Origin: Macrobrachium rosenbergii
Lineage: Eukaryota; Arthropoda; Malacostraca; Decapoda; Palaemonidae
Assembly: GCF_040412425.1 (NCBI RefSeq)
Contig: NC_089792.1
Location: 22,436,199-22,500,198 of the forward strand
DNA length: 64,000 nt
Reading direction: 5' to 3'
In this document: piece by piece, positions 51,196 to 62,672 of the stretch
Layout of the letters: each line of letters starts with the position of its first letter
Numbering within the stretch: position 1 is the first letter of the stretch
The notes under the pieces: model-generated
Told to the model about the DNA's origin: nothing
What the model saw: only the letters and a program-made list of their open reading frames with translations
The model's database searches: none
Program-made: the position numbers and the translations under genes

Positions 51196-51278
<83 letters not shown>
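50844..51278. mobile_element. Long palindromic element capped by (AAT)n and (ATT)n
   Basis: The left arm (50874-51019) and right arm (51028-51196) are inverted copies around an 8-bp loop at 51020-51027. Shared blocks include AAATCCATTACATAAAT, ATAAACAGCTTTTCTCTAGG, GGGAGAGACA and AAGTCCTGCAATACTTG. The right arm has about 23 extra bases near 51140. Outside the arms lie (AAT)9-10 on the left (50844-50872) and (ATT)27 on the right (51197-51278), themselves reverse complements. No coding potential is seen. Its structure is that of a foldback or MITE-type element. Confidence 0.9.
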
Positions 51279-51279
51279 G

Positions 51280-52135
51280 GAACGACCCATTAATTTAGTA
51301 AACTATATTGTCATTTTGCGTTTTGGTCCATTGACTACCCTGATCCCAGGTTCTTAAATTTTCGTTGTCCTTTGCACAAACCCTTTAGCAAGCATAGTAT
51401 CTATTCAACAAAGTGCAAAACATATTTTGGTTATGTCCGATGAATTCTGTTTCTACCGATGCTAAATGCTTCCCTTTTTTTGGGTTTTGTCTTTTTCATT
51501 TCATTTTTTCTAATTGTATTTCTCCAGTATAATACCTTAAGAATTTCAGTTTATAGTTTATATATGTTTCTTTCGATTAAAGATTTTGTACATTGTTTAT
51601 GTTGATGATGGTTTTCAAATGCATAATATGCTCTTGTGTTTTTTAAAACACGTTGTCTAATCCATTGTTTTATTTTTTAAATAATAGTTTATCACTGTAG
51701 ATATTTATTATAAGTCTTACTTTATTTCAGTTCCTCCAGCTACCCTCACAAACACAAACCTGCGCAATTACTAGCATAATAACAGGTACCTGGAAATTAG
51801 ACAGGTACCTGGAAATTAGATTTAGATTTTGTTCTGATAATTAAGATTTTTGGCGAAAATGTGAGACTTTTGCTTTCAGTGTTCGTATGAAATCTGATAT
51901 AATTGCAGAACATCGTTATTATTTAGGATATATTTTCCTTTCCTCCTTTCTCTGAAATATGCAATTTTCATGTCTTTATAGGTGGTGCCCTAGGTTTTTT
52001 TATGCTTAATCCTTATGTCTCTAAATTTATTACATTCCCGAACGGCACATTTGTCTAGTATTCGTCTGTGTAGACACTGGACATATCCTGTTTCTTGTTG
52101 TTAACCATAGAGCTTCTTAATAATATTAAGAAGAT
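51280..52135. other. No gene seen
   Basis: AT-rich with one short tandem duplication at 51780. Confidence 0.65.
51780..51824 (+). repeat. Tandem duplication of ACAGGTACCTGGAAATTAG
   Basis: Two adjacent copies of a 19- to 20-bp unit containing the palindrome CAGGTACCTG. Confidence 0.92.
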
Positions 52136-52449
52136 TCACTTAAGGTGGTTTTTATATCTTATGACTTTCTTACTGGGTTTTTCTACTTTTGAGGTTCCAC
52201 AGTGTTGAATGGAAGGTTTTTCGTAGAAGAGTAACAAAGGTGTAACTTCTAATTTGTCATTATTTCGTACTGTTGTCCGGAGACTGCTTTCTGATTGTAC
52301 GAAAATTATTACCTGTCCGTTCTGTTGATGTTGCAAACATTGATTGAAATGACTCACACAGTACCAATATGAATTACTGTATGATTACAAATATCAGCGC
52401 TTTGTCGTGTCCTAATTTTTTTCAAGTCAACAAGTATAGATTGTATATT

Positions 52450-52689
52450 TCAAATTTTTCTTGCTGGGTCCATTTTCAGTTTAAAGCTCTCCCTACACTG
52501 TAGAAGTTGATTTTTACAGTTTTCTGTTATCTCATCATCTGAAAATGAGAATAATTCGTTATTATATGATTTATCATGGGTGATATACAATCCTTCCATG
52601 TGTCTTTTGGGACCTTGATATAATTGGTGAGCTTTCTTACCTGCAATATTGTGTCTTGAACCGTCTCCCTTTGCTTTGTTTTCGATAAT
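52450..52689 (-). pseudogene. Open, protein-like segment, probably decayed
   Basis: A 79-codon stop-free stretch reads IIENKAKGDGSRHNIAGKKA, HQLYQGPKRHMEGLYITHDK and FSFSDDEITENCKNQLLQC. Further minus-strand pieces down to 52136 (for example SFQSMFATSTERTGNNF) occur in shifted frames. I cannot assign a family. Statistically a run this long is not exceptional here. Confidence 0.2.
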
Positions 52690-52915
52690 TTAAAAATGCT
52701 GTGTCGTTGTCTTACTCATCATTTCACTAATAACTACTATTGTTTTGGCTTTTTAGCGTTCAAAGTCAAGCTATAAAACAGCTGTCCTATATAAACGCTG
52801 GTTCTGTGACGGCAAGTAATCTTATCATCTTTATTTTTTATCTTTTGTTCATTATCTTCCCCATCTTTTCTTTTTCAATTCATTCAGCAACTTTAGTTAC
52901 AAATCTCATATATGT

Positions 52916-52938
52916 GTGTATATATATAAATATATGTG

Positions 52939-53032
<94 letters not shown>

Positions 53033-53050
53033 TATATATATATATATATG

Positions 53051-53118
<68 letters not shown>

Positions 53119-53120
53119 TA
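52916..53120. repeat. (AT)n, interrupted
   Basis: Pure blocks at 52946-53030 and 53057-53106. Confidence 0.96.
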
Positions 53121-53218
53121 GAGAGAGTTTGGTAGTGGTTTCTGCTGGCTGAAATAGTTGCGTTTAGCCACTACTATGCTTGCGCGGACTGGGCTTCGCT
53201 TACCACGGATAGAATTAT

Positions 53219-53724
<506 letters not shown>

Positions 53725-53971
53725 TTACCAGATAGGTGAATATCAAGATCTTTATTCTTTATTCCACTTCGTTTGTCACTTTCATTTGATTGTTGTATTA
53801 TTTTGAATTTCTGATAGGTTAATCAGAACTTTTCTTCTTAAATTCCCTGTCTTACTACTGAGTATTCAGTAAGAAAAAGAAAAAGCCTCCATGATTATGG
53901 ATAACTCACCTGTTCATCATTTACTCTAAAGGCTCCAATAGTTTTATTAGATATTAACTTTAATAAGATTA

Positions 53972-53974
<3 letters not shown>

Positions 53975-54039
<65 letters not shown>
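53975..54039. repeat. (CT)32
   Basis: Pure tract. Confidence 0.97.
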
Positions 54040-54044
<5 letters not shown>

Positions 54045-54637
54045 CTAGCTATTAAACATTTGTCAGTGTAATTTACATAAAACACCTATCATCAAATGCT
54101 CCATTATGTTTCCCATTTCTTTGATTTTAAGGCTAATTAAATTCCTCTCCTCATTCTTTGTTTTTGCTTTCATATCTTTCCATTTTCTGACCAATTTGCG
54201 TATTTCCCTTTCGTTCCTTTTTCTTCCTTGAGACAGTCATTATTATCGAATGTCTTTGTTCAGCCAGATTATCTCTTATGTTTTTCAGCAGGATCACATT
54301 TACAGTGGCTTTATCGTCTCTTTTCTTTCAATTACCACTAACCACGTCATTGGAAAGTAATTCTCTGATTGAGCGAAAAAATATCATTCGGGATTCTATT
54401 TGACGTCATAACTTCGTCTTAATCAGTTTAAGTCTTTTGAGGTTTGGGTCATTTTTACTCTTTGTTCTCACTAAGTGAAGCTTTATTTGTTGTCAGTAAG
54501 ATAACGTTCTGTGCTAAAGCACTTTAATGAATTTTTTATCCTAGAGTTAGACATGAGTTTAGCACCTTTGGTATGCGCTTATACTGAGATCGCACGCATC
54601 TTTTGTGATTTGAAAAGATACAAGCACACACTCATAC

Positions 54638-54964
54638 AAGCGCACACATATATATAAATAAGTGTGTATGTATAATACACACATTATATATGTATATATA
54701 TATGTATGTGTATGTGTGTTTGATATGGTTGCCCTTACAAAACCTTAGATTCAAGCTCAAAAATATGAAGTAATTCTGATGTCCGTAACAGGATTCGAAC
54801 CCGCATGCAGAGTATCAGAACGAGGTCACGTTGCCACCCTGATAACGAAAACACATACATATACCTGTCGAATTCAGATACATTTATTTGCGCTGAAACA
54901 GACCCATCCTTACCCTCGTAGTCAAGTGGGCAATCGTTTTTATTGCTCTTTACTGATATGTATG

Positions 54965-55035
<71 letters not shown>

Positions 55036-55062
55036 GTATGTATATATTTAAACATAAATACT

Positions 55063-55124
<62 letters not shown>
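54638..55124. repeat. AT/GT-rich repeats on both sides of the tRNA-like head
   Basis: ATAT/TGTG mixture to 54720, (AT)n 54966-55028 and 55066-55124. Confidence 0.9.
54779..54845 (-). pseudogene. tRNA-like SINE head, minus strand
   Basis: The minus strand reads AGGGTGGCAACGTGACC (A-box-like), then GCGGGTTCGAATCCTGT (54803-54791 region), which carries a perfect B box GGTTCGAATCC inside a T-arm. The body downstream (to about 54720) has no match elsewhere in the window. Confidence 0.6.
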
Positions 55125-55126
<2 letters not shown>

Positions 55127-55707
55127 GTGTGTTATGTAAGAGAGATTACCATAATCCAGAAAATTATTAACATTTTTGTTCTTCATGTGGTTTCAATCAT
55201 AGTATGAAGGTGATCCTAATTTGCATATAATAAATGGCATATATATTTATTTTCTGTAAATGTATTTCTGTATTCAAAACTAAATGCAGTTTTCTTTAAA
55301 ATGAAGTGCAAGTAATAAAGCCACTGAAAAGCACTGGGGAAAGTGTGCTGTATTTTGAGCTGAAAGATTTGATACTGACATCGGTTTCACGATGCATGTA
55401 AGATAAATGTGGTAACGTTCTTTTTTTGTTTACGAAAATGAAAACTGGTGGTTTCTGGCATTGTTCATGCTCAGTTTGGTAGTTCAGAAGGAAATGAAGC
55501 AGTAGATGGCAACATACATCACGAGGTAAATTGCAATTTCTATATGAAGTCAGTAGAAAATAAGGGAAGTGGCCAAAGGTTGCCGTTGAGAATCACTGCT
55601 AGAGCTCTGATCCCGACCTTTATACCTTTAATGAACCCCTGAATCAATTCTTCATATACCAGCGAACCTTTATACATACATATATATATTTTATGCTATT
55701 TTCTTAC

Positions 55708-55710
<3 letters not shown>

Positions 55711-55748
<38 letters not shown>

Positions 55749-55769
55749 TATATATTTATATATATATAT

Positions 55770-55812
<43 letters not shown>
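55711..55812. repeat. (CA)16-(AT)n
   Basis: CA to 55743, AT to 55812. Confidence 0.96.
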
Positions 55813-55816
<4 letters not shown>

Positions 55817-56194
55817 CGATTTCTTCTTGGAACCCTGGTTGAATCGCTGTCAGGAACGATATGAGATGTAAAAAAGAGTTATATGGTAATCGTGTGTCAC
55901 AAGGAAACTTGACAGCGATCATGTTTTGTGTAAATGCCTCAAAAATTTATGAATATACGTTTCATTCACTGTCAGTTTCATGTTAGAGTTTCTGATGTAA
56001 CGAATAAGAAATAAGTGGAAAAGTCATAACGGAATTATGCTGGAACGAAAAGAAACGAATGAGTCATGGCAAAGGAAATTTGATACGCCATCAGTCAAGT
56101 ATTTGAGATCTAACTTTTTGTCGTTTCATAATTGCTAAACTAAGAATGAGATTTTCTCTTAGAAGCAAGGTGATATCATTGAGCAATTTCATGT

Positions 56195-56242
56195 ATATAT
56201 ATACACACACACATATATACATATATATATATGTGTGTGTGT
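56195..56242. repeat. Palindromic (CA)-(AT)-(GT) tract
   Basis: ACACACAC and GTGTGTGT flank an AT core and are complementary. Confidence 0.9.
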
Positions 56243-57307
56243 TTTGTGTGGAAGGGAGCAGGGTTGAATTTTGTTGATCTGCCCCCACTAATACACTAAT
56301 ATTCGAGGCTGCTTATATTGTCCAGTCTCCGGATCCTCATTTTTTTTTTGTGAAAAAAAAAATTATACTTCCGTTTTTGTTTTGCATATGGACCTGAATA
56401 GCGAATGGCTATTATTGTTCGTTATGTTTCGCATAGGCATGCTAAAATAACAATTGTAAAACCTTCCCTTTATCGCCGTTGTTTATTGGCAAACAAATGC
56501 ACGCTTATTCGAAATGATTTGCCGAATGTTTTATTCGTCCCTTTGGAGCTCAGTGAAATGTGACATATTTGATGGCCGCGTTGGTGTGTCGCTTTTATTT
56601 CGGCTCTGCCAAACTAGTCGACTGTTTACGGGGAGTTTTCAGATTGATTTTTGGCAGAGAATGCCAATGAACTTTCCGTGTCCAGTATTGGAAATCCAAA
56701 TAGTTTATGCGTAGTTAGAGACTTTCTCTGACTAAAAATCAAATGTTTCTCTTGTCAAATACCCTTTTATTGCGTGTTATTGTGGCTTACTTGAAGGGAA
56801 TTAAACAAACAACTAAGTTATTTTCAGAAAAATATACATGTGCAGATTCTACCTATTTTACAAAAATGAGCGAAAATGAGTTAACTTATTAAAACAAGCG
56901 ATAGTCCGAATTATTCTCTAGATTGTACAAGAAAAGTTATAGATGAGAATGTAAGAATTAATTTCTTACAAATACGGAATAGGATTGGCTAAAACAGAAA
57001 TAGAGGAAAAGCAAATTCCCGACCTGTGACCGCTATTTAGTAGACAGAGAAATTGGATGAAACACTTTAATTAAAGAGAGAAAAGATCTGATCCTGTTGC
57101 ACAGGGATGGAAGGAAAGAGAACTGATATTGGTAGAAAGAAAAATGTTAATTTTGGCACTGATCATTTAGGTTGAAGGATGGAAATAAAGTTCGTCTAGG
57201 GGGAAACAGATGAAAGGAAAATTAACCTTCCATTTGAAGAAGCTAAAACAACCAACATGAATATGAGTTTTGAGACGCTGGAATCTTAGAACTTCATACA
57301 GGAAATA

Positions 57308-57447
<140 letters not shown>

Positions 57448-57840
57448 CATTAGTAATACCGCAAGGAGGACTCTCCAGAACAGCTGTGTTCATGGTCGAA
57501 AAGTAGAGGTGCCTGCGCATGTATCCGTTTGTTTTCCCTTAATCTGAAGTTCTGTGCTGTAAATAGCACCGATGAATTTCTTTCTTAATGTATCTTGTAA
57601 AACAGATTTTGCTGATCTTGTTTCCATATCAAAATCAATGCAGGGGTGTACGTGATATATACGTGTTTAAAGTCGACGCTCTCTTAAGGCCTCGAGGAAG
57701 ATATCTGAATCGCCGTTATGGATTTTTGTAGCAAACTTGAACAATGAGCGAGAGAGCACAGAGAAAGTTACTCGAACTCTGACTCCCTGTATATTTTGCA
57801 GAGGACAATAAAAACTAATGTGCACACATCCATAATACAT

Positions 57841-57911
57841 ACGTACATACATACATACATACATACATACATACATACATACATACATACATACATACAT
57901 ACATACATACA
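57841..57911. repeat. (CATA)18
   Basis: Abuts the left arm of the palindrome at 57915. Confidence 0.97.
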
Positions 57912-57973
57912 TGCATTCAGTTGTATTCCCCATAGGAAAATGAAAAATGTCAAGGGTTAAAAAATGCTCAAAA

Positions 57974-58002
57974 GTTTCGTCCGCCTATGGACCTCTTTTT
58001 GG
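57974..58002 (-). ncRNA. Hammerhead-like motif, degenerate, minus strand
   Basis: The minus strand reads GAGGTCCATAGGCGGAC followed by an intact GAAAC. The first core segment is AAAAAGAG rather than CTGANGAG. Confidence 0.38.
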
Positions 58003-58025
58003 AGCGTTTATCCTTCATAAACGCT

Positions 58026-58060
58026 CCAGTAAGAAGTCCACAGGTGGACGAAGCTGCTGG
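58026..58060 (+). ncRNA. Hammerhead-like motif, degenerate
   Basis: The perfect stem GTCCAC (58036-58041) and GTGGAC (58044-58049) is followed by GAAGC where GAAAC is expected. It is preceded by AGTAAGA where CTGANGA is expected. Two core changes make it probably inactive. Confidence 0.4.
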
Positions 58061-58649
58061 GCATATTTTAACCGTTTACATTTTATCTTTTCCAATGTGG
58101 AATACAATTGAATGATATATCTTCGTGTCTGAGAAGATCACCGGTATCACATACACACATACATACGAGAGTTTGTTCTAAAAAGACCAACACGTGCAAC
58201 CATAAATATTGATACTAATTATCCGATGCTCACATACTACTGTAGCAAGGCTGTGCTCAAACTTCTTAGAGTAAGAAGCTTACGTGTTTTGTAAATCTTT
58301 TGTTCTCTGCGGCTATGTTTGCTTCCCTTACAGCGGGTATACACATGTTTATTTACTGCTGGTGATTTTGTATGCTGGAATAGTAAATATAAAAAAAATT
58401 CTTTCAATGCTCAGTATTAAGCTCCTTTCAAGGAAGATTTTTTGTGACCAAATATTTGTTCTACGGCCCTTCCATGGGTAGCATGTAATTTGTAATTGAT
58501 AGTTTAGTAATTTCTCTGAATTGAAGTATTTTCTTTTTCATTATTAAGTCTTCAGAAATTTCTATCATCGTACAAACTACAGTGGAGTTGGTCATTTATT
58601 ACATGTCAAACAGTTGGATGGTATTTAAAGATGATATATATATTTCAAT

Positions 58650-58740
58650 GGGTGAATCTCTTTACTGAAGTTCGAATCTCCGACCGGCCAGTGAAGAGCA
58701 AGAGGAATTTGTTTCTGGTGATAGGAATATCTTTCCAGCC
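58650..58740 (+). mobile_element. SINE-B fragment with intact B box
   Basis: It reads AGTTCGAATCTCCGACCGGC, then AGTGAAGAGCAAGAGGAATT, then TTTCTGGTGATAGGAATATC, and then similarity ends. It comprises the B box and the start of the body. Confidence 0.8.
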
Positions 58741-59442
58741 TCCATTCGTCGATTTCTGGAAAAAAATTTATATCTTTTGTGGAAGTTATCACTAATGTAT
58801 GGTTCCTTTATCTAATTCAGTGTTGCCAAGAACGTGATTTACATGCCAAAAGGTGTTTGCCTCGAGAAGATCATTTCCTGCTCACGAACTTCCAAGTAAT
58901 TGTGAGGATATTGTAGCATGGAGATTAGGTTGAACGATGTGATATCTTTAATGACTGTTGTTGCAATGTAAAATAAAAAAGATATATTGCAAGGGGTCTT
59001 ACATTGTCTTCCTTTGGCGTTATGATCTTTTAAACGTATGCAGGAAAATGTTGCTTACCAGAACTAAGAGTATGGGCAAATACGATCGTCATAAGTTCCT
59101 TGCACGGTATTTTTTAAATATAGCTTTTAATGTAAATATGGTTTTTTAATATAGGGGATTAACATAATAAAATATAAAAATGATCTAAACGCACGAATAG
59201 ATTAATTTTCCATTGCATTGTATCTATCAGAAATTTTTCGCATTAATGTAAGAACAAAGCAACGTCCTTATGATTATTTTGCATTCCTTGGGAAAGTGTA
59301 GCCTTCGATCATAAAGTCCATTTACTCTAAAATATCTTCATTTCTGTAAATTTTCCTAATTTACTCTATCAGTAATTCAGAGATTTTTCGCTATGAGTGA
59401 AACTATTTCAACTGAGGTGTAGGCAAAGGTAAAGAAAAGGAA

Positions 59443-60012
59443 ATGGCAACGAATAAGTGTCTTAGGAATATCTGGGTAAATTGCTTGAATTATGAAGGTA
59501 TCATCCGTCGTTGTGTGCAGGAGAGAGAGAGAGAGAGAGAAAGCAATATTTTTTATTGGTCATCAGTCGAAGATTATTGGCTGTATCGATCTGACTGTTT
59601 GATATACATCGATAAAGGAATCAGAGTTCAGTTGGTAGATATTATAGTTTTGACTGTTTTCCCAAATTACTCCGTTCTTTTAAGATTAGAAAACTGTAAC
59701 GCAGTAAGGTTATGTTCGTGCCAGGGTAAATTGCATCGCTTACTCCCGGAAGATGGTCTTCGAGCGAAAAAAAAATGCAATTTCCTCGACTTACGGGACA
59801 AACTAACGTCAACGAATTCTGAATTTAGAGCTACAAAGAAGTTGGGAAACGGAACCTACACCCTTCAGAAATCAGCCCTCGTATTTCCCTCTACACTTCA
59901 TTCAATTTCTGTTTTCCGAGACTCTCGAGAAAATATTGCTCCTGCAGCATTTTCCAATTCGCTGAGTGGACGTATATTTTTCTGCTTAGCCTTTTGTAAC
60001 CGTAACTTGTAG
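59443..60012 (+). other. Longest non-dinucleotide open frame (189 codons), probably not a gene
   Basis: The frame starts MATNKCLRNIWVNCLN, passes through a short (GA)n tract giving ERERERE (59520-59541), and ends CLAFCNRNL. The region is less AT-rich than its surroundings. No domain, signal peptide or repeat is recognisable, and the microsatellite inside argues against a conserved protein. It ends about 190 bp upstream of the LINE fragment at 60199 but shares no motif with it. Confidence 0.2.
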
Positions 60013-60198
60013 ATACAGTACAAAGCTACAAAACATTGTTCCACGCAATTCCATATATACTGTAAAGTGAAATTGGGTTCAACTGGTCAGGTTTGGGAAG
60101 GAGAAACATTGCTATTTTGTCTTTCGGTGCTTGTTTCTTTGGATATTGATCAGGCATAGACAAATAGCATGTTGACTTGTGTAGCTATGTATAATTAA

Positions 60199-60804
60199 AA
60201 TGCAATAAGACGGAAAACCCATCCCTTAATTCAAAAGGCTCAGGAATGGCTTTTTTACCTTTCTGTTCCCCACAAATCAGTTAAGTTTTGTTGGATTCCC
60301 GGGTGCACTGGTCTAGAAGGAAACCAGCTGGCTGATAGTAACGCAAAGGATGCTGCAAGATGTGATTTCTTAACTAGTAAGGTGCCGCATTTGGATATGC
60401 GTCCAGTTATTAGAGGATACATTCTTAAGAAATGGCAGCAGAGGTGGATTTCCTCCATTTTATCCACAAATAGGACGTACAGAATTATTAGAAAAAGTAT
60501 TGATTTTTGGAGTTCGGGTTTTAATCATAACAGAAGATTCGAGATCATCCTAACACGGACTAGGATTGGCCATACCCGCCTCACCCATAGTTATATTTTA
60601 GAGGGAGCCAGTGGACCAGTTTGTGCTCACTGTGGTGGTCAGCTATCTGCTGAGCATACACTGGTGCACTGCCCTAGATTTAATCGCCTTAGGGCAGAGT
60701 ACTTATTAGCAGGGAAGACTGTTTTAGAAATTGTAAATGATGATGTTGAGGCAGATAACCTTATGGGTTATCTGGGGAAATCTGATCTTTTTAATGAGAT
60801 ATAA
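60199..60804 (+). pseudogene. 5'-truncated LINE ORF2: RNase H C-terminus plus CCHC-type tail
   Basis: A single open frame of 201 codons begins after a stop at 60196-60198. It starts mid-protein at the C-terminal part of an RNase H domain: HPLIQKAQEWL, then SVKFCWIPGCTGLEGNQLAD. The last Asp corresponds to the final catalytic Asp of RNase H. The usual His of the PGHTG box is Cys here. The frame continues SNAKDAARC, then KKWQQRW, then RIGHTRLTHSYILEG, and CAHCGGQLSAEHTLVHC (CX2C ... HX4C), the zinc-binding tail common downstream of RNase H in Jockey/I-group LINEs. It ends at an ordinary TAA. Endonuclease and reverse transcriptase are absent, as expected from 5' truncation. A 3' untranslated region of about 260 bp follows. 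In the cell this part would remove RNA from the cDNA hybrid; here it is only a fragment, though unusually well preserved. Confidence 0.88.
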
Positions 60805-61066
60805 TTTAGTATATTTATTAAGGATATGTCATATTTATTTGATACATTAAGTTTACATTTTAAATATGTAATTTTTATATTTATTTAATATGGTTTTTAC
60901 GTTCATATGTTAACACTGAATTTTACTAGTACAGTATGTTATCATTCACCTTTTCGTTATCAATCACATCATTAATTTATATATTTCATCTCCATCGCTG
61001 CGCTGAATAATCCTGATGGGTTCCGGCGCTTGGTCTTCAAGACTTAAATTTCATAATCAGTCAATC
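60805..61066 (+). mobile_element. LINE 3' untranslated region ending in the SINE-A tail
   Basis: This AT-rich segment follows the RNase H frame. At 60990-61050 it reads GCGCTGAATAATCC, GGTTCCGGCGCTTGG, then GACTTAAATTTC, and ends in short AATC repeats at about 61051-61066. The core matches the 3' end of SINE-A (GCGCTGAATGACC, GGTCCCAGCGCTTGG, CCTAAATTCT). A shared tail is what a SINE-LINE pair would show. It could instead be a separate SINE-A fragment, but no other SINE-A sequence precedes it. Confidence 0.75.
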
Positions 61067-61964
61067 AGTAGAGTGAACAAGATGATTAGTAAAAGTGAGG
61101 TAGATCACATTTTCTGACAGACAAATGAAAAACGAACTTATGGAATATTCTGGAAGTGTAAATAAAGTTTGATTTTTTTCTTTTGGCATTAATATCAGGG
61201 CAAGAATTATTACATAAATAATGTTCATTAACCTGAACTCGCTCGACACACCCACCTCTCTATCTGCCACGGACTCTTTCTCTTCCCTAATATCAGTTTC
61301 CTCCATTCTGACACTTTCTCCACTCAGTGGAACAAGAGTGATGTAGAACCTACATCAAAAGGTATTCATTAAGACACGCAGAAGGAAGATGCACAGAAGA
61401 GGCGGTGATGGCCATGATTCAGAAGAGCAGCTGTCATTCAGATCGAGGCACAGTTCACAAAAACGAGAGCAGTATTCTAAACAAAAGCACATATAACAAA
61501 TAAGGAAGAGTTAATAACAGCGTTGTATGTAAGACTTGTGAACTAAATAAAACCCTTTTTATTTTGGGTAGGAAAATGTATATATGTAAAATGAAGATGA
61601 ATCACTCTTTACAGAATATATCATTACTTATTTTCAGGAGTTAAAAGAATTCTCCTTCCTTCTTCAGGACCAACTTTTACTCTTCACTTTTGCAGTGATG
61701 TTGGTTTCAGTGATGCACTTGACAGCATCTCTGAGTTATGGAAATTGGGATCCAGTCAATACCCCTTTTTCCTTCTTTGAACTATTTTCATTTACGTGTC
61801 TCATGATTCATGAATTTTGGAAGAAATTTACTGCATGTTCTTATAATTTTTTCAATGTCTGCAATGTGTATTCAGAAAGCGAAAGGATGCTTTAAAAGAG
61901 TAGCCATTAGTTTTTCATAGCAGATTATTATTCATAAACGAACACACATTATAGATGTATGTAT

Positions 61965-62045
61965 GTATAACACATTATTATATATATTTATATATAAAGT
62001 ATATATAGAGGTGTATATATACAGTATATACACTTATATATATAA
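61965..62045. repeat. Degenerate TATG/AT repeats
   Basis: Short AT blocks with ACAGTATATACAC. Confidence 0.85.
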
Positions 62046-62239
62046 GATATTTAGTTACGTGATACAACAGTCGTTAAGCTTAAATTAAAATATTGTTAAA
62101 ACTATACAGCGGTTTAAGCTAAAAATATATAAAACTATACACAATTTAGGAAATAGAAAAAATCCACAGCAGAAAAAAAAAGTGTTCCTGTTCAGAGGTG
62201 TGGTTGTCAACTGATAAGGAAAAGAATGCCCAAGGATGA

Positions 62240-62245
<6 letters not shown>

Positions 62246-62291
<46 letters not shown>
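62246..62291. repeat. (GA)23
   Basis: Pure tract. Confidence 0.97.
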
Positions 62292-62295
<4 letters not shown>

Positions 62296-62672
62296 GCGGG
62301 TGGAGGTGTGAATAATGGGCAGTTAGGCAATGTGTAATGGTGCGTGGAAGTAGTTTGATTGTTTAAGGAACGCGATAGTTTCTTGATGTAAAGAGATTCC
62401 AAAAGAAGGAGCGAAAGGCAGTCGGTAGTTTGAGAAAATATTTAGAAATTACTGTCCATATCTGTTTTTTCATGAGTTTGAATGGCACATTATTGCTGAA
62501 TGTCGTTGATATTTCAGAATGTAACCAGTGCGATGACCGACACCTCTATGGGAGACGATGCGGATTTTCAGTAAGCGTCGGTTAGATCCGACATAATTTC
62601 CAAAATTACTTTTTTGGACAAGTTTATTTATAAACAGTCACCACCTGGTTTTCATTCTTTAAACAGGAAGAT

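Larger units (their letters stand above)
57915..58113. mobile_element. Palindromic element carrying hammerhead-like motifs in both arms
   Basis: The arms (57915-58011 and 58017-58113) are each 97 bp, with a 5-bp loop. They match in order: ATTCARTTGTATTCC, GGAAAA, GGTTAAAA-ATGC, TTCGTCCRCCTRTGGAC, and GGAGCGTTTAT at the centre. It abuts a (CATA)n tract on its left. The right arm (plus strand) has AGTAAGA, GTCCAC-AG-GTGGAC, then GAAGC. The left arm (minus strand) has AAAAAGAG, GTCCATAGGCGGAC, then GAAAC. Both resemble hammerhead helix II plus core with a damaged first core segment. Confidence 0.82.
58114..60195. other. No recognisable gene
   Basis: Contains only the SINE-B fragment and the doubtful frame at 59443. 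Confidence 0.6.
61067..62672. other. No gene seen upstream of the PLE reverse transcriptase
   Basis: The PLE 5' part should lie here or is lost; 62500-62672 has no legible N-terminal domain. Confidence 0.6.

Noticed and set aside
51038..51298. Frame ending in a long poly-Leu run
   Set aside because: The run is the (ATT)27 tract capping the palindrome.
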